A stretch of 9,868 bases of DNA from Opitutaceae bacterium (GTDB taxonomy: Bacteria > Verrucomicrobiota > Verrucomicrobiae > Opitutales > Opitutaceae): NCBI GenBank assembly GCA_031266495.1, contig JAISAX010000780.1, positions 1 to 9,868 of the forward strand, given 5' to 3'. This document shows positions 1-6,662 of this stretch, in pieces. Numbering within the stretch: position 1 is the stretch's first letter; each line of letters opens with the position of its first letter. The translations under genes were made by a program, and so were the position numbers. A model generated the notes under the pieces. The model was not told the origin of the DNA and did no database searches. It saw only the letters and a program-made list of their open reading frames with translations.

Positions 1-1
1 C

Positions 2-1162
2 GACCTGGTGGCGGAACGCCCCCGAACCGAAAACCTGGGGGAAAAAATCGGCGGCGACCCGAGCCACACACAACCGCCCCCCGCGCAAGTTGCCACCCCC
101 CCCCCCCCCCCCGCCCCCATCGTCTTTGACGAAGCGCAATCATGGCCGGCGTTGTTCCCGCGCCTGCGCGGCGCCATCGATCAGGACCGTCGGAAAACGG
201 GCCGTTTTCTGCTGCTCGGTTCAGTGGCGCCATCGCTGATGCGCGAAATTTCGGAATCCCTCGCCGGACGCCTCGCCTTGCTGGAACTGACACCGCTGCT
301 GCTGCCCGAACTGACCGCCAGCGAACCGCCCCCATCACCGCCCTCATCTCCATCTCCATCATCATCGCCATCGCCACATCAACAGGAGGCGACCATCGAC
401 AGGCTTTGGTTCCACGGAGGCTATCCCGACGGCGGTATTCTTTCGCCCGATACGCAGGAACCGGTGGACACCGCTCCGGCGTTCGGACAATGGCAGCGCG
501 ATTATCTGTCCCTGCTCGCGCAGCGCGACCTGCCCTCGTGGGGACTGCCCGCGAAACCGCAGGTCACGGACCGCCTGTTGCGCCTGGTGGCCGCATTTCA
601 CGGACAGCAATGGAACGCCTCGCAAGTTGGCCAGAACCTCTCGCTCACGTATCAAACCGTGAACAGCTACATGGACTATCTGGAAGGCGCGTTTCTCGTG
701 CGTTGTTTGCGGCCCTGGCAGGCCAACGTCGGAAAACGCCTGGTGCGGCGACCCAAATACTACTGGAGGGATTCGGGCCTGCTGCACGCGTTGCTGGGCA
801 TCGACACCCCCGCGCGTCTGCTGGCGCAACCCTGGTGCGGGGCGAGTTGGGAGGGATTTGTGATCGAACAGGCGCTTGGTGTATTGAAAGCAACAGGACA
901 TGCGCCCGACCCCTGGTTTTTCCGCACGAGCGACGGCCACGAAATCGATCTGCTGGTGGATGTGGCCGGCGAACGCTGGGCCATCGAAATAAAGCTCGGC
1001 AGTGCCCCTTCCACGCGGGACCTCGCCAAACTGCGAGCGGCGGCGGACATGGTGGACGCCACGAAACGGGTGCTTGTCAGCCGGAAGACAGAAACCGTGG
1101 AAGCAGGCAACACGCTCCTGTGCTCGCTGCCCGTGCTGCTGGACAAACTCGGAGGCGGGTGA
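2..1162 (+). CDS. AAA ATPase with DUF4143 C-terminal region, 5'-truncated
   Basis: This is the C-terminal part of a COG1373-type AAA+ ATPase. The frame is open to the window edge and the Walker A (P-loop) part lies outside, so the GTG at 8 is not taken as the start. Visible in order are a DP motif, Walker B IVFDEAQ (Asp codon at 128), GRFLLLGS and ESLAGR typical of this family, then the DUF4143 region: a helical part containing VNSYMDYLEGAFLV and KYYWRDSGLLHALLG, then GASWEGFVIEQAL, and a restriction-endonuclease-like end with HEIDLLVD...WAIEIK. Two proline/serine-rich low-complexity insertions are odd: one just before Walker B, encoded partly by a 17-C run, and one before RLWFHGGYP. Family members are common orphan or toxin-antitoxin-like genes whose substrate is generally unknown. 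No partner gene is visible. The identification is firm; the function is not. Confidence 0.88.
   Translation, partial: DLVAERPRTENLGEKIGGDPSHTQPPPAQVATPPPPPAPIVFDEAQSWPALFPRLRGAIDQDRRKTGRFLLLGSVAPSLMREISESLAGRLALLELTPLLLPELTASEPPPSPPSSPSPSSSPSPHQQEATIDRLWFHGGYPDGGILSPDTQEPVDTAPAFGQWQRDYLSLLAQRDLPSWGLPAKPQVTDRLLRLVAAFHGQQWNASQVGQNLSLTYQTVNSYMDYLEGAFLVRCLRPWQANVGKRLVRRPKYYWRDSGLLHALLGIDTPARLLAQPWCGASWEGFVIEQALGVLKATGHAPDPWFFRTSDGHEIDLLVDVAGERWAIEIKLGSAPSTRDLAKLRAAADMVDATKRVLVSRKTETVEAGNTLLCSLPVLLDKLGGG
96..112 (+). repeat. Poly-C tract, C17
   Basis: Seventeen consecutive C residues encode a proline run immediately upstream of the Walker B motif of the ATPase. As read, the tract keeps the downstream frame open. 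A gain or loss of one C would remove the Walker B and DUF4143 parts. It may be a slippage-prone site or have an uncertain assembled length. Confidence 0.9.
331..380 (+). repeat. Degenerate CCATCN/CATC microsatellite-like stretch
   Basis: A run of imperfect repeats of CATC, CCATCT and CCATCG units encodes an Ser-Pro-rich linker within the ATPase gene. The units stay in frame. It looks like expanded low-complexity DNA forming a spacer between the AAA core and the segment that begins RLWFHGGYP. Confidence 0.6.
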
Positions 1163-1207
1163 GGCCGCTCCGAGGCCTCCCTCCCTACCTGCTTCGCATA
1201 ACATCAG

Positions 1208-1235
1208 TTACGCCCTGTAAGATGGGCGTGTTTGA
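1208..1235 (+). terminator. Possible weak terminator hairpin after the ATPase gene
   Basis: ACGCCC (1210-1215) can pair with GGGCGT (1224-1229) around an 8-base loop, followed by GTTTGATGT, which has only a short T-run. It lies 48 bases after the ATPase stop. A second small hairpin, GAGGCC/GGCCTC (1161-1179), abuts the stop codon but lacks a T-run. Either could assist termination; neither is convincing alone. The rest of 1163-1314 shows no gene. Confidence 0.3.
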
Positions 1236-1322
1236 TGTCTGCATAACGATCTCACTCCGAGACATGATTCATGGGGGACCTCTGGCAATTCATCGCTCCA
1301 TCAAACAGCATTGTTACAGGAT

Positions 1323-1457
1323 GGTTCTTCGACGTTTTCAGTGGAAACAGGGGAGAAGGGGAGGGGGGAATGTGCGGGAGTGTGGCGCGGGGCGCCTGGG
1401 ACCGCCTCCCTCTGCATTTCCCTCCCCCCCTGTTTTCCCCGAAAATGTCGAAGAACC
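1323..1457. mobile_element. 135-bp MITE-like element with ISL3-like ends and 8-bp target duplication
   Basis: The left end (1323-1339) reads GGTTCTTCGACGTTTTC. The reverse complement of the right end (1441-1457) reads GGTTCTTCGACATTTTC, so the arms match at 16 of 17 positions. The imperfect pairing continues inward through purine-rich and pyrimidine-rich runs (GGAAACAGGGG against CCCCCCCTGTTTTCC) to a GC-rich centre around 1385-1396. The element is flanked on both sides by the perfect direct repeat TACAGGAT (1315-1322 and 1458-1465), which is a clear target-site duplication. No transposase or credible ORF lies inside. Ends starting GGNTCTTC together with 8-bp duplications are known for ISL3-family insertion sequences, so mobilisation by an ISL3-type transposase is inferred. 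The folded RNA could also act as a bidirectional transcription barrier between two convergent genes. Confidence 0.85.
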
Positions 1458-2539
1458 TACAGGATATTCCGGACCGTCGGACCAGGAAACCATTCACCAT
1501 GCAGAAAAATTGCGCGAGGGTGTTCGGGGATGCCTCGCGCGTTGCGATTGATTTGCTCGATCACCAATTGGGCCGCCACGGCGCCCACTTGATGGTTATT
1601 CGTTCGCATGCCTGCAATGTCATCCCATGAACGGTCCAAATCCAAATGGGCAAAACCGATGTCCTCCGGCACTCGCAAACCTGATTCCAACAACATCTCA
1701 AGCGGTATCCGGTCAATGGCGACAAATACATCCAGCCGGTTGCGTTTCACCCAGCGCACAAGTTGTGCACGGGACCATTCCGAAGTGAACAACACGGACG
1801 GGGACGGGCGTCCTGTCCGGGCATGCCAGCCCAGACAGGCAGAGAGGTGCCGATGCAAATCCCGTTCCATCCAGCCGCTCTTGCTGTTTTCCAGAAACGT
1901 CAGCCCCACGTGCTGGTAACCGAGTTCGCCGAGGTGCGTCAACAGGGTCCACATGTTCCTGTGGTTGTCCCCGCACGCGAAATCACAGGGCAGGTCGATG
2001 CGCCGGTTGCCGGCGGCAGCCAGCGAGTAATTGTCCCATCCTTTTGCCCCGACCCAGGTCTCCGGCAAATCCACTCCTTGTAATATTATTCCGGATACTG
2101 ATTTCGCCTGGAGAATCCGGAAAAAACGTTCCGGCTTTTCCCTGAACTCATCAAAGCGGAAAAGCTCCAGCAAGAATCCATGCCGGGCGCCCGCCTCCTT
2201 TGCCCCGGTGAACGGTTCCGCGAGCGTCGAGTGGATTTTTTCGTTTTGCGCGATCAGCTTTTCGACCGCGGGCGGAAATCCTCTCAAGCAGGCGATGATG
2301 GACCGGAGGCTTTCCCTGCGTCCGCGCCGCTGATGCTCCATGAGCGCCGTGACCATGGGATTGGGTGTGTAGCCGAGTTTCCGGGCGATTTCGCGGATAC
2401 GGGTCCGTGTCGGTCCGGAAACGCCCGGGCGGTTGCGCATCGCGCAGCTCACCGAAAAATTGCTGACGCCTGCCATGCGCGCGATTTGCCGGTAGGATGC
2501 CGGGGTTGACGTGTCCATGCTTGCTTCAGAAATATTCAT
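1457..2539 (-). CDS. LacI-family transcriptional regulator
   Basis: This 360-residue protein has a LacI-type N-terminal helix-turn-helix (about residues 15-35, SYRQIARMAGVSNFSVS) followed by the conserved TRTRIREIARKLGYTPNP. A periplasmic-binding-protein-like effector domain fills the rest and ends with family-typical VPEDIGFAHLD, an AGMRTNN segment and HGEWFPGPTVRN. The hinge (ALMEHQRRGR) departs from the enterobacterial consensus, as is common in Verrucomicrobiota and Lentisphaerota LacI homologues. Two starts are possible, ATG 2539 or ATG eight codons in at 2518; neither has a clear ribosome-binding site, and the upstream one is used. The gene is divergent from the PEP-CTERM cluster with a CpG-centred palindrome in the shared spacer, so it probably represses itself and that cluster. 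The ligand is unknown, probably a sugar. Its TAG stop lies on the edge of the element at 1323-1457. Confidence 0.93.
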   Translation of the reverse strand: MNISEASMDTSTPASYRQIARMAGVSNFSVSCAMRNRPGVSGPTRTRIREIARKLGYTPNPMVTALMEHQRRGRRESLRSIIACLRGFPPAVEKLIAQNEKIHSTLAEPFTGAKEAGARHGFLLELFRFDEFREKPERFFRILQAKSVSGIILQGVDLPETWVGAKGWDNYSLAAAGNRRIDLPCDFACGDNHRNMWTLLTHLGELGYQHVGLTFLENSKSGWMERDLHRHLSACLGWHARTGRPSPSVLFTSEWSRAQLVRWVKRNRLDVFVAIDRIPLEMLLESGLRVPEDIGFAHLDLDRSWDDIAGMRTNNHQVGAVAAQLVIEQINRNARGIPEHPRAIFLHGEWFPGPTVRNIL

Positions 2540-2543
2540 GAGG

Positions 2544-2559
2544 GCCTAACGCGGTAGGC
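2544..2559. promoter_or_regulatory. Probable LacI-type operator
   Basis: GCCTAACGCGGTAGGC is a 16-bp palindrome with 14 of 16 symmetric positions and a central CG, the architecture usual for LacI-family operators. It lies between the divergent lacI-type gene and the PEP-CTERM gene, five bases upstream of the regulator's ATG. It directly follows a weak minus-strand promoter candidate. Autorepression is therefore likely; control of the plus-strand cluster is plausible. Confidence 0.6.
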
Positions 2560-2588
2560 ATCGAATTTCTTGTCGGTGTTCATGGCAA
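2560..2588 (-). promoter_or_regulatory. Candidate minus-strand promoter for the LacI-type gene
   Basis: On the minus strand TTGCCA (2588-2583; 5 of 6 matches to -35) is followed after 17 bases by TTCGAT (2565-2560; only 3 of 6 matches to -10). The palindrome at 2544-2559 would then cover the transcription start. The weak -10 keeps confidence low. Confidence 0.3.
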
Positions 2589-2597
2589 TATTTTTAT

Positions 2598-2603
2598 GGA
2601 GAG
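2598..2603 (+). promoter_or_regulatory. Ribosome-binding site GGAGAG
   Basis: GGAGAG sits nine bases before ATG 2613. It is the only clear Shine-Dalgarno sequence near any start in the window and supports the long N-terminal form of the PEP-CTERM protein. Confidence 0.6.
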
Positions 2604-2612
2604 CAATTCGTC

Positions 2613-3554
2613 ATGTTTCATCACATGGCGCCAACCTGCCAACTCCACCTGAATCCTGTGAAAACCTTGATACACCTGCACCTCATATTCGCCAGCATTG
2701 CGAGCAACGCCCTGAAAAAACATGCCTCGTCCCGATATGCCAATGCCAACCGGCCTTCAATATCCGGATTTATATCCGCCTGTTTACTTTTTTTATTTGT
2801 GACCACGGTGGCTTTCCCGGCGGAAGTCTCCGTGTTTTCGGAGTCGTTTACGTATGCAAACCAGAATGCGCTGGAAGCAGCGTGGACTCGTGTAGGGTCG
2901 GGCACCCCCGGCCTCGGTTCGAACAATAATGTTTCTGGTTCGCCTTACCTTGTTCTTCCCAACTCGCTAACAAGGAAGAGCCTGAATGAAACGATCAGCG
3001 CCGGTTCCGATTGGACGCTGACTTTCGACATGATTCAGTCCAACTATCAGCGTGCAAGTTGGGTGGGGCTGTTCGACGCTGAACACAAAAAGGGGTATGT
3101 GGTCATGTGGGACTCCGGTAACGAAGACGGGAACAGTGTTTTCAGGATATCTTCCTATAACAACCCTGAGCCAATCAGCGCTTACGATGCGAGTTTAACC
3201 AATCTCGTATCCCTGTCGGTGGCGAACAACTCCTTCAATGCCATCTTTGATCCCAATACTGGCACGAACAACGATTTCATTACAATTATCCTGAAATGGA
3301 ATGCCGCAAAACAGGAGTTGTCGATGGGGACAAGCATTGCCGGCACCTCGACCAAAACAGTGACAACCACGGAGCCGGGGTTCGCCGTCTCCACAATTTT
3401 CATCAAAGGCAACGGCAATGCCTTGCTGGATAATATCCAGGTAACGGCTGCCGTTCCCGAACCAGGGACAATGGCAGCGATTTCCGGTGCCATTGTGCTC
3501 GCGATTTCCCTGATATGCACCCGCAAGCACAACACGCACAACACGGAACCCTGA
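2613..3554 (+). CDS. PEP-CTERM sorting-domain protein
   Basis: This is a 313-residue exported protein. The C-terminus has the exosortase recognition motif VPEPG (281-285), a hydrophobic helix (about 287-302) and a short basic tail (RKH), so it should be exported, processed by an exosortase and placed in the envelope or extracellular matrix. A hydrophobic segment at 51-68 ending AFPA (70) followed by EVS looks like the signal peptide. It is preceded by an unusually long N-region, and a second hydrophobic patch lies at 19-33. The start at 2613 is supported by GGAGAG upstream. The mature part (FSESFTYANQNALEAAW onward) resembles the beta-sandwich of many verrucomicrobial PEP-CTERM proteins; no catalytic motif is recognised. 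It is first in the plus-strand cluster facing the LacI-type gene and is visibly more A/T-rich than the downstream genes. The class is firm; the role is unknown. Confidence 0.88.
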   Translation: MFHHMAPTCQLHLNPVKTLIHLHLIFASIASNALKKHASSRYANANRPSISGFISACLLFLFVTTVAFPAEVSVFSESFTYANQNALEAAWTRVGSGTPGLGSNNNVSGSPYLVLPNSLTRKSLNETISAGSDWTLTFDMIQSNYQRASWVGLFDAEHKKGYVVMWDSGNEDGNSVFRISSYNNPEPISAYDASLTNLVSLSVANNSFNAIFDPNTGTNNDFITIILKWNAAKQELSMGTSIAGTSTKTVTTTEPGFAVSTIFIKGNGNALLDNIQVTAAVPEPGTMAAISGAIVLAISLICTRKHNTHNTEP

Positions 3555-3634
3555 TAACATGCAGAACTTCCCTCATGAAGACTGCCGCGTCTCCTCACGT
3601 CTCATCGCAATCCCTGTTTCTCCCCTGTCCCCTT

Positions 3635-3645
3635 CCCCCCCCCCC
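3635..3645 (+). repeat. Poly-C tract, C11, upstream of the pseudopilin-like gene
   Basis: Eleven C residues lie within a pyrimidine-rich leader, ending 22 bases before the preferred start ATG 3668. The spacer contains no Shine-Dalgarno sequence. With an upstream start the tract would encode prolines, which a prepilin leader does not need. Confidence 0.85.
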
Positions 3646-3667
3646 TGTACCTGCACCCGTCTCCATC

Positions 3668-4438
3668 ATGTCACATCCCGAAACATCCTGTCGCCATCCT
3701 GCCGCCGCCCCTCGCCACCGACTCACAGGCTTCACCCTGATCGAATTGCTGACTGTCATCGCGATTATCGGCATCCTCGCGGCGATCATCCTGCCGACGG
3801 TTTCCCGTGTCCGGAGGACGGCTCGCAAAGTGCAATGTTCAAACAACATGCGCCAGATAACCACCGCCATGCTCCTGTATGCCAACGACTCTCGCGGCAA
3901 CCTGCCGGTGGCGTCCGATGGAAGCGAACGGTGGGATTTCATGCTGCGCACCTACCTGGGCATCGTCCCCGCTGCGGGAGGCGGCGCGGCCAGTCCAACG
4001 CCCATTTACAAATGTCCGGAGGATCCGCGTCCGCTCGTGGTTTCGGAATCGCCGGCGAAATGGGCGCGCTCCTACACGCTGATGCGGGCCAACGACAGCG
4101 AGAACCAGTGGACCCGGGGCATCGGTGTTTTCGGCACGGTTGGCGGAGTCCATTACAGCCGCAATCTGGCGGAACTGGCGTTCCCTTCCCGATCGGTGAT
4201 GTTCACCGAACTGTTTACCAACTCATCCGGCGCGATTGTGGACAATTACCAGTATGACGGCCCCTTCTGCATCTCGACCGGGTGGCACGCCGACACGGGC
4301 GACAAGGCCATCGGACGCATCAACGGCGGATTCTATCACGGCAACACCATCCATTTCGCCTTCGCCGACGGCCACATCGAATCCACGAACCCGAAGAACA
4401 TAAACACCTCCGGCTTCAATCATTTTCGCGCCTGGTAA
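3668..4438 (+). CDS. Prepilin-like protein with H-X9-DG domain
   Basis: This 256-residue pseudopilin-like protein has a type III (prepilin) leader. Cleavage is expected between Gly21 and Phe22 of LTG/FTLIELL, with Glu26 at the conserved +5 position, followed by the hydrophobic helix TVIAIIGILAAIILP. The C-terminus carries the processing-associated H-X9-DG signature exactly: His224, nine residues, then Asp234-Gly235, within FAFADGHIES. Other family marks are CSNNMRQI and YKCPEDPR. The frame is open upstream with ATGs at 3515 and 3575, but ATG 3668 gives a normal 21-residue leader and avoids overlap with the PEP-CTERM gene. Such proteins are expanded in Planctomycetota, Lentisphaerota and Verrucomicrobiota, often beside sugar-related genes and LacI/AraC regulators; their function is unsettled. 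The arrangement suggests a cell-surface role linked to the GH-like protein that follows. Confidence 0.9.
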   Translation: MSHPETSCRHPAAAPRHRLTGFTLIELLTVIAIIGILAAIILPTVSRVRRTARKVQCSNNMRQITTAMLLYANDSRGNLPVASDGSERWDFMLRTYLGIVPAAGGGAASPTPIYKCPEDPRPLVVSESPAKWARSYTLMRANDSENQWTRGIGVFGTVGGVHYSRNLAELAFPSRSVMFTELFTNSSGAIVDNYQYDGPFCISTGWHADTGDKAIGRINGGFYHGNTIHFAFADGHIESTNPKNINTSGFNHFRAW

Positions 4439-4448
4439 AAGCCCACGT

Positions 4449-4459
4449 CCCCCCCCCCC
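4449..4459 (+). repeat. Poly-C tract, C11, upstream of the GH-like gene
   Basis: Eleven C residues begin ten bases after the pseudopilin-like stop, in a 71-base C-rich spacer. This matches tract placement in the other spacers of the cluster. Confidence 0.85.
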
Positions 4460-4509
4460 GACACCTCCCCGGGACATACACCCCGCTCTGCGCAACCCCC
4501 TCACAAACC

Positions 4510-6612
4510 ATGCCCACGCCCATGATTATGATACGGAAAACAATCCTCTTCGGTCTGGCGACAGCCGCAACATACGCCCTGGCCAACCCCGAACCAACGC
4601 CAACCCCACCTGATCCATCACCCCATTCCGTCGCCCATTCCGCTCCCGGCAAGACATCCCCCCTCGACCCCGCCCTCCGCGGCATCCTCAAGGACATGCC
4701 ACTGCACGTCATGGAATTTCACATATGGTGGGAAACCCCCTGGAACCAGGGCCCGCCGACCAACGCCCCGCGTTGGGGCAAATGGCTCTGGAGCGGAGAC
4801 GTGCAGGACGCTGACCGCGCAGTGGGACCAGCCTGGCGACGCCGGCTCAGCTCCCTCGCCTATCCCCTCATCGGCCCCTACCATTCAGCCGACCGGGAAG
4901 TAATTCGCTGGCAACTACGTTGTGTGAAAGCAGCCGGCTTCGATGCCGTCCACATCATGAACTTCCCGAGCCACCCTGACGGCCAGACCTTCAGCCGCGA
5001 GGCAATATTCAAAACCGTGCTCGACATCGCCGGAGAAGAAAACGTGCCAATCATCTTTTACGACGAAGTCCAACATTCCTCCGCCAGGGCCGGCACACGC
5101 GAAGTCATGAGCCAACGGGCCACGGACATCTTGACCCGCCACGGCACTCATCCCGCATGGTATCGACTGGACGGAAAACCCGTTTACTCCTTCCAGTACT
5201 GGAAACGCTTCATGCCCCCGGACGACCTCCGGCAAATGATGCGCGACGTAAACGAAGCCGTGCCGGGAGGCGTCCATTTTCTGGTCAACGGCGGAGTCAC
5301 CCCCGAACTGCGCGCCATACCGGAAATCGGCTCCCTCGTGGCAACCAGCAGCGGCAACCTGAACCGCTCCTGGCGAAACCGCACCCCGGAATGGGACTGG
5401 GGCCAAACCGGGGAACGACTCGCCGCCGTGCGCAAAAACCGCAACGACGGAGGACCTCAAAAACCCGCCGGCCTGTGGCTCTACCCCGGCATCGACACCT
5501 CGGCACAACGAACAGGCCGCGGCAAATGGCTCTCGCGCGGTGACAACCAGGCCACCCTTCAAAAAGTACTCCTCCGCTACATGGCCGAAAAACCGGACTT
5601 CCTCATCCTCTCCTCCTGGAACGACTGGAACGAAAACAACGCCATCGAACCCTCGCTCGAAGTGGATGGACGCGGCAACGATCCCTACGAAACCCTGCGA
5701 CTCATCGCGCACCTCAACGGCAAGGATTTTCTTCCCCCCCCCCTCCCCCCCCTGGACCACATTGACCCATGGATGCGCGCCTGCCATGGAGGCGAAGACA
5801 ACACCCCCCCCTGGCTCACCAGCCTATGGCTCGCACCAAACGCCGGGGAAATCCGCGCAACCCTTGTTGATGAAACATCGCCCGTTGACCGGCTGGAAAT
5901 CAACCGCGCGCCGATTGCCCGCGCCTCATGGGAAAACGGAAAAATCACCGCTTCGAAATCAACCCTCCGAACCCGAAACCAGCCCGCCGCGATGACCGGC
6001 ATCGGCACGGACGAAGGCGTCACCTTTGAAGGCGTAAAACTGGACCTCCCTCTGGAATTCGTCCTGACCACGGAAGCGCAAACCGACATCAACAACGCGG
6101 ACGCGGAAGTCTGGCTCGCCCTCGTTTATTTTGACTCGGGTTACGGCACAATCCGGATCAACTATCCACGCACCCCGGCTTTGACGACTCCGCCACAACT
6201 GTGCCTGCCCATCCCCCTTGGCGACACAAGACGCTGGCGCAGCGCCACACGACGACTGGACGGCTTCACCCCAAACAGCCCCAAACCCGTTATCCTGAGC
6301 TGGCCCACACGAAAAGCACCCGACGGACAGGGAAATCCGGACGGTCCACCCGTTACCGACGGCTCTCCGATGATAGCCGGAGTGAGTCTGTTCAAGGACT
6401 CCGGTTTTACCATCAAAGACACATACCTGTCCGGAGCGGACAAAGAGCGAAACACAGGGACCTGGCGCATCCGGCACATCCCGTGGGAAGCCGGCAACCC
6501 GTCCATTTTCCTTATTCGTGCCGTGGACAAACACGGCAACATCAGTAATCCGTTACCCATCACACCGGCACTGCATGGCACGGTATTATTCAGACCCTAT
6601 GTAGATTTGTAA
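4510..6612 (+). CDS. Secreted GH99-like (TIM-barrel) glycoside hydrolase-like protein
   Basis: This is a 700-residue exported protein. A signal peptide (IRKTILFGLATAATYALA) predicts cleavage after Ala25, and a Pro-rich linker follows. The catalytic-type domain (about 60-415) has HIWWETPW (71-78), a YHSADREVIRWQLRCVKAAG segment, IIFYDEVQHS (181-190) and, near its end, SWNDWNENNAIEPS (369-382) with a DPYETLRLI tail. This resembles the W-N-E/D-W-x-E...EP region of GH99-like and WbsX-like proteins and, more loosely, GH71. Acidic candidates for catalysis are Glu75, Asp185, Glu186 and Glu375, none provable here. The C-terminal 280 residues look like beta-sandwich domains, ending with a fibronectin-like IRAVDKHGNISNPLPI. 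The start could be ATG 4510, 4522 or 4528; none has a Shine-Dalgarno sequence. It follows the pseudopilin-like gene and probably acts on a polysaccharide or glycan outside the inner membrane. Exact family and substrate are uncertain. Confidence 0.8.
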   Translation: MPTPMIMIRKTILFGLATAATYALANPEPTPTPPDPSPHSVAHSAPGKTSPLDPALRGILKDMPLHVMEFHIWWETPWNQGPPTNAPRWGKWLWSGDVQDADRAVGPAWRRRLSSLAYPLIGPYHSADREVIRWQLRCVKAAGFDAVHIMNFPSHPDGQTFSREAIFKTVLDIAGEENVPIIFYDEVQHSSARAGTREVMSQRATDILTRHGTHPAWYRLDGKPVYSFQYWKRFMPPDDLRQMMRDVNEAVPGGVHFLVNGGVTPELRAIPEIGSLVATSSGNLNRSWRNRTPEWDWGQTGERLAAVRKNRNDGGPQKPAGLWLYPGIDTSAQRTGRGKWLSRGDNQATLQKVLLRYMAEKPDFLILSSWNDWNENNAIEPSLEVDGRGNDPYETLRLIAHLNGKDFLPPPLPPLDHIDPWMRACHGGEDNTPPWLTSLWLAPNAGEIRATLVDETSPVDRLEINRAPIARASWENGKITASKSTLRTRNQPAAMTGIGTDEGVTFEGVKLDLPLEFVLTTEAQTDINNADAEVWLALVYFDSGYGTIRINYPRTPALTTPPQLCLPIPLGDTRRWRSATRRLDGFTPNSPKPVILSWPTRKAPDGQGNPDGPPVTDGSPMIAGVSLFKDSGFTIKDTYLSGADKERNTGTWRIRHIPWEAGNPSIFLIRAVDKHGNISNPLPITPALHGTVLFRPYVDL
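5734..5752 (+). repeat. In-frame C10-T-C8 tract
   Basis: Ten C, one T and eight C encode PPPLPP at the junction between the GH99-like barrel and the C-terminal beta-rich part. As read it is in frame; slippage would cut off the C-terminal domains while leaving the barrel intact. Confidence 0.85.
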
Positions 6613-6615
6613 CTG

Positions 6616-6636
6616 CCCCCGCCCCCTCCCCCCCCC
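6616..6636 (+). repeat. Interrupted poly-C tract (C5-G-C5-T-C9)
   Basis: C-rich sequence occupies much of the 50-base spacer between the GH-like stop and the phosphodiesterase start. The longest run is C9 (6628-6636), ending 26 bases before ATG 6663. Confidence 0.85.
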
Positions 6637-6662
6637 TCTTCCATTTCCTTCACAACGAAGCA

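Noticed and set aside
1323..1457. Integron attC site
   Set aside because: The arms do not match the GTTRRRY/RYYYAAC core sites, and the exact 8-bp flanking duplication fits transposition instead.
1323..1457. Ordinary intrinsic terminator of the LacI-type gene
   Set aside because: It is far too long and has no T-run after the stem, while the target duplication shows insertion. A secondary termination role is still possible.
142..1551. A long open frame (469 codons) overlapping the ATPase gene on the same strand
   Set aside because: Its translation is Arg/Ala/Gly-rich without domains, it runs through the MITE, and the overlapping frame has unmistakable AAA/DUF4143 motifs. It is a product of high GC content.
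3515..3667. Upstream starts (3515, 3575) for the pseudopilin-like gene
   Set aside because: They would overlap or crowd the PEP-CTERM gene and make a prepilin leader of about 50-70 residues with a poly-Pro run. ATG 3668 gives a normal leader.
4915..5787. Antisense open frame within the GH-like gene
   Set aside because: No domain, atypical composition and no start signal; the sense frame encodes a coherent secreted protein.
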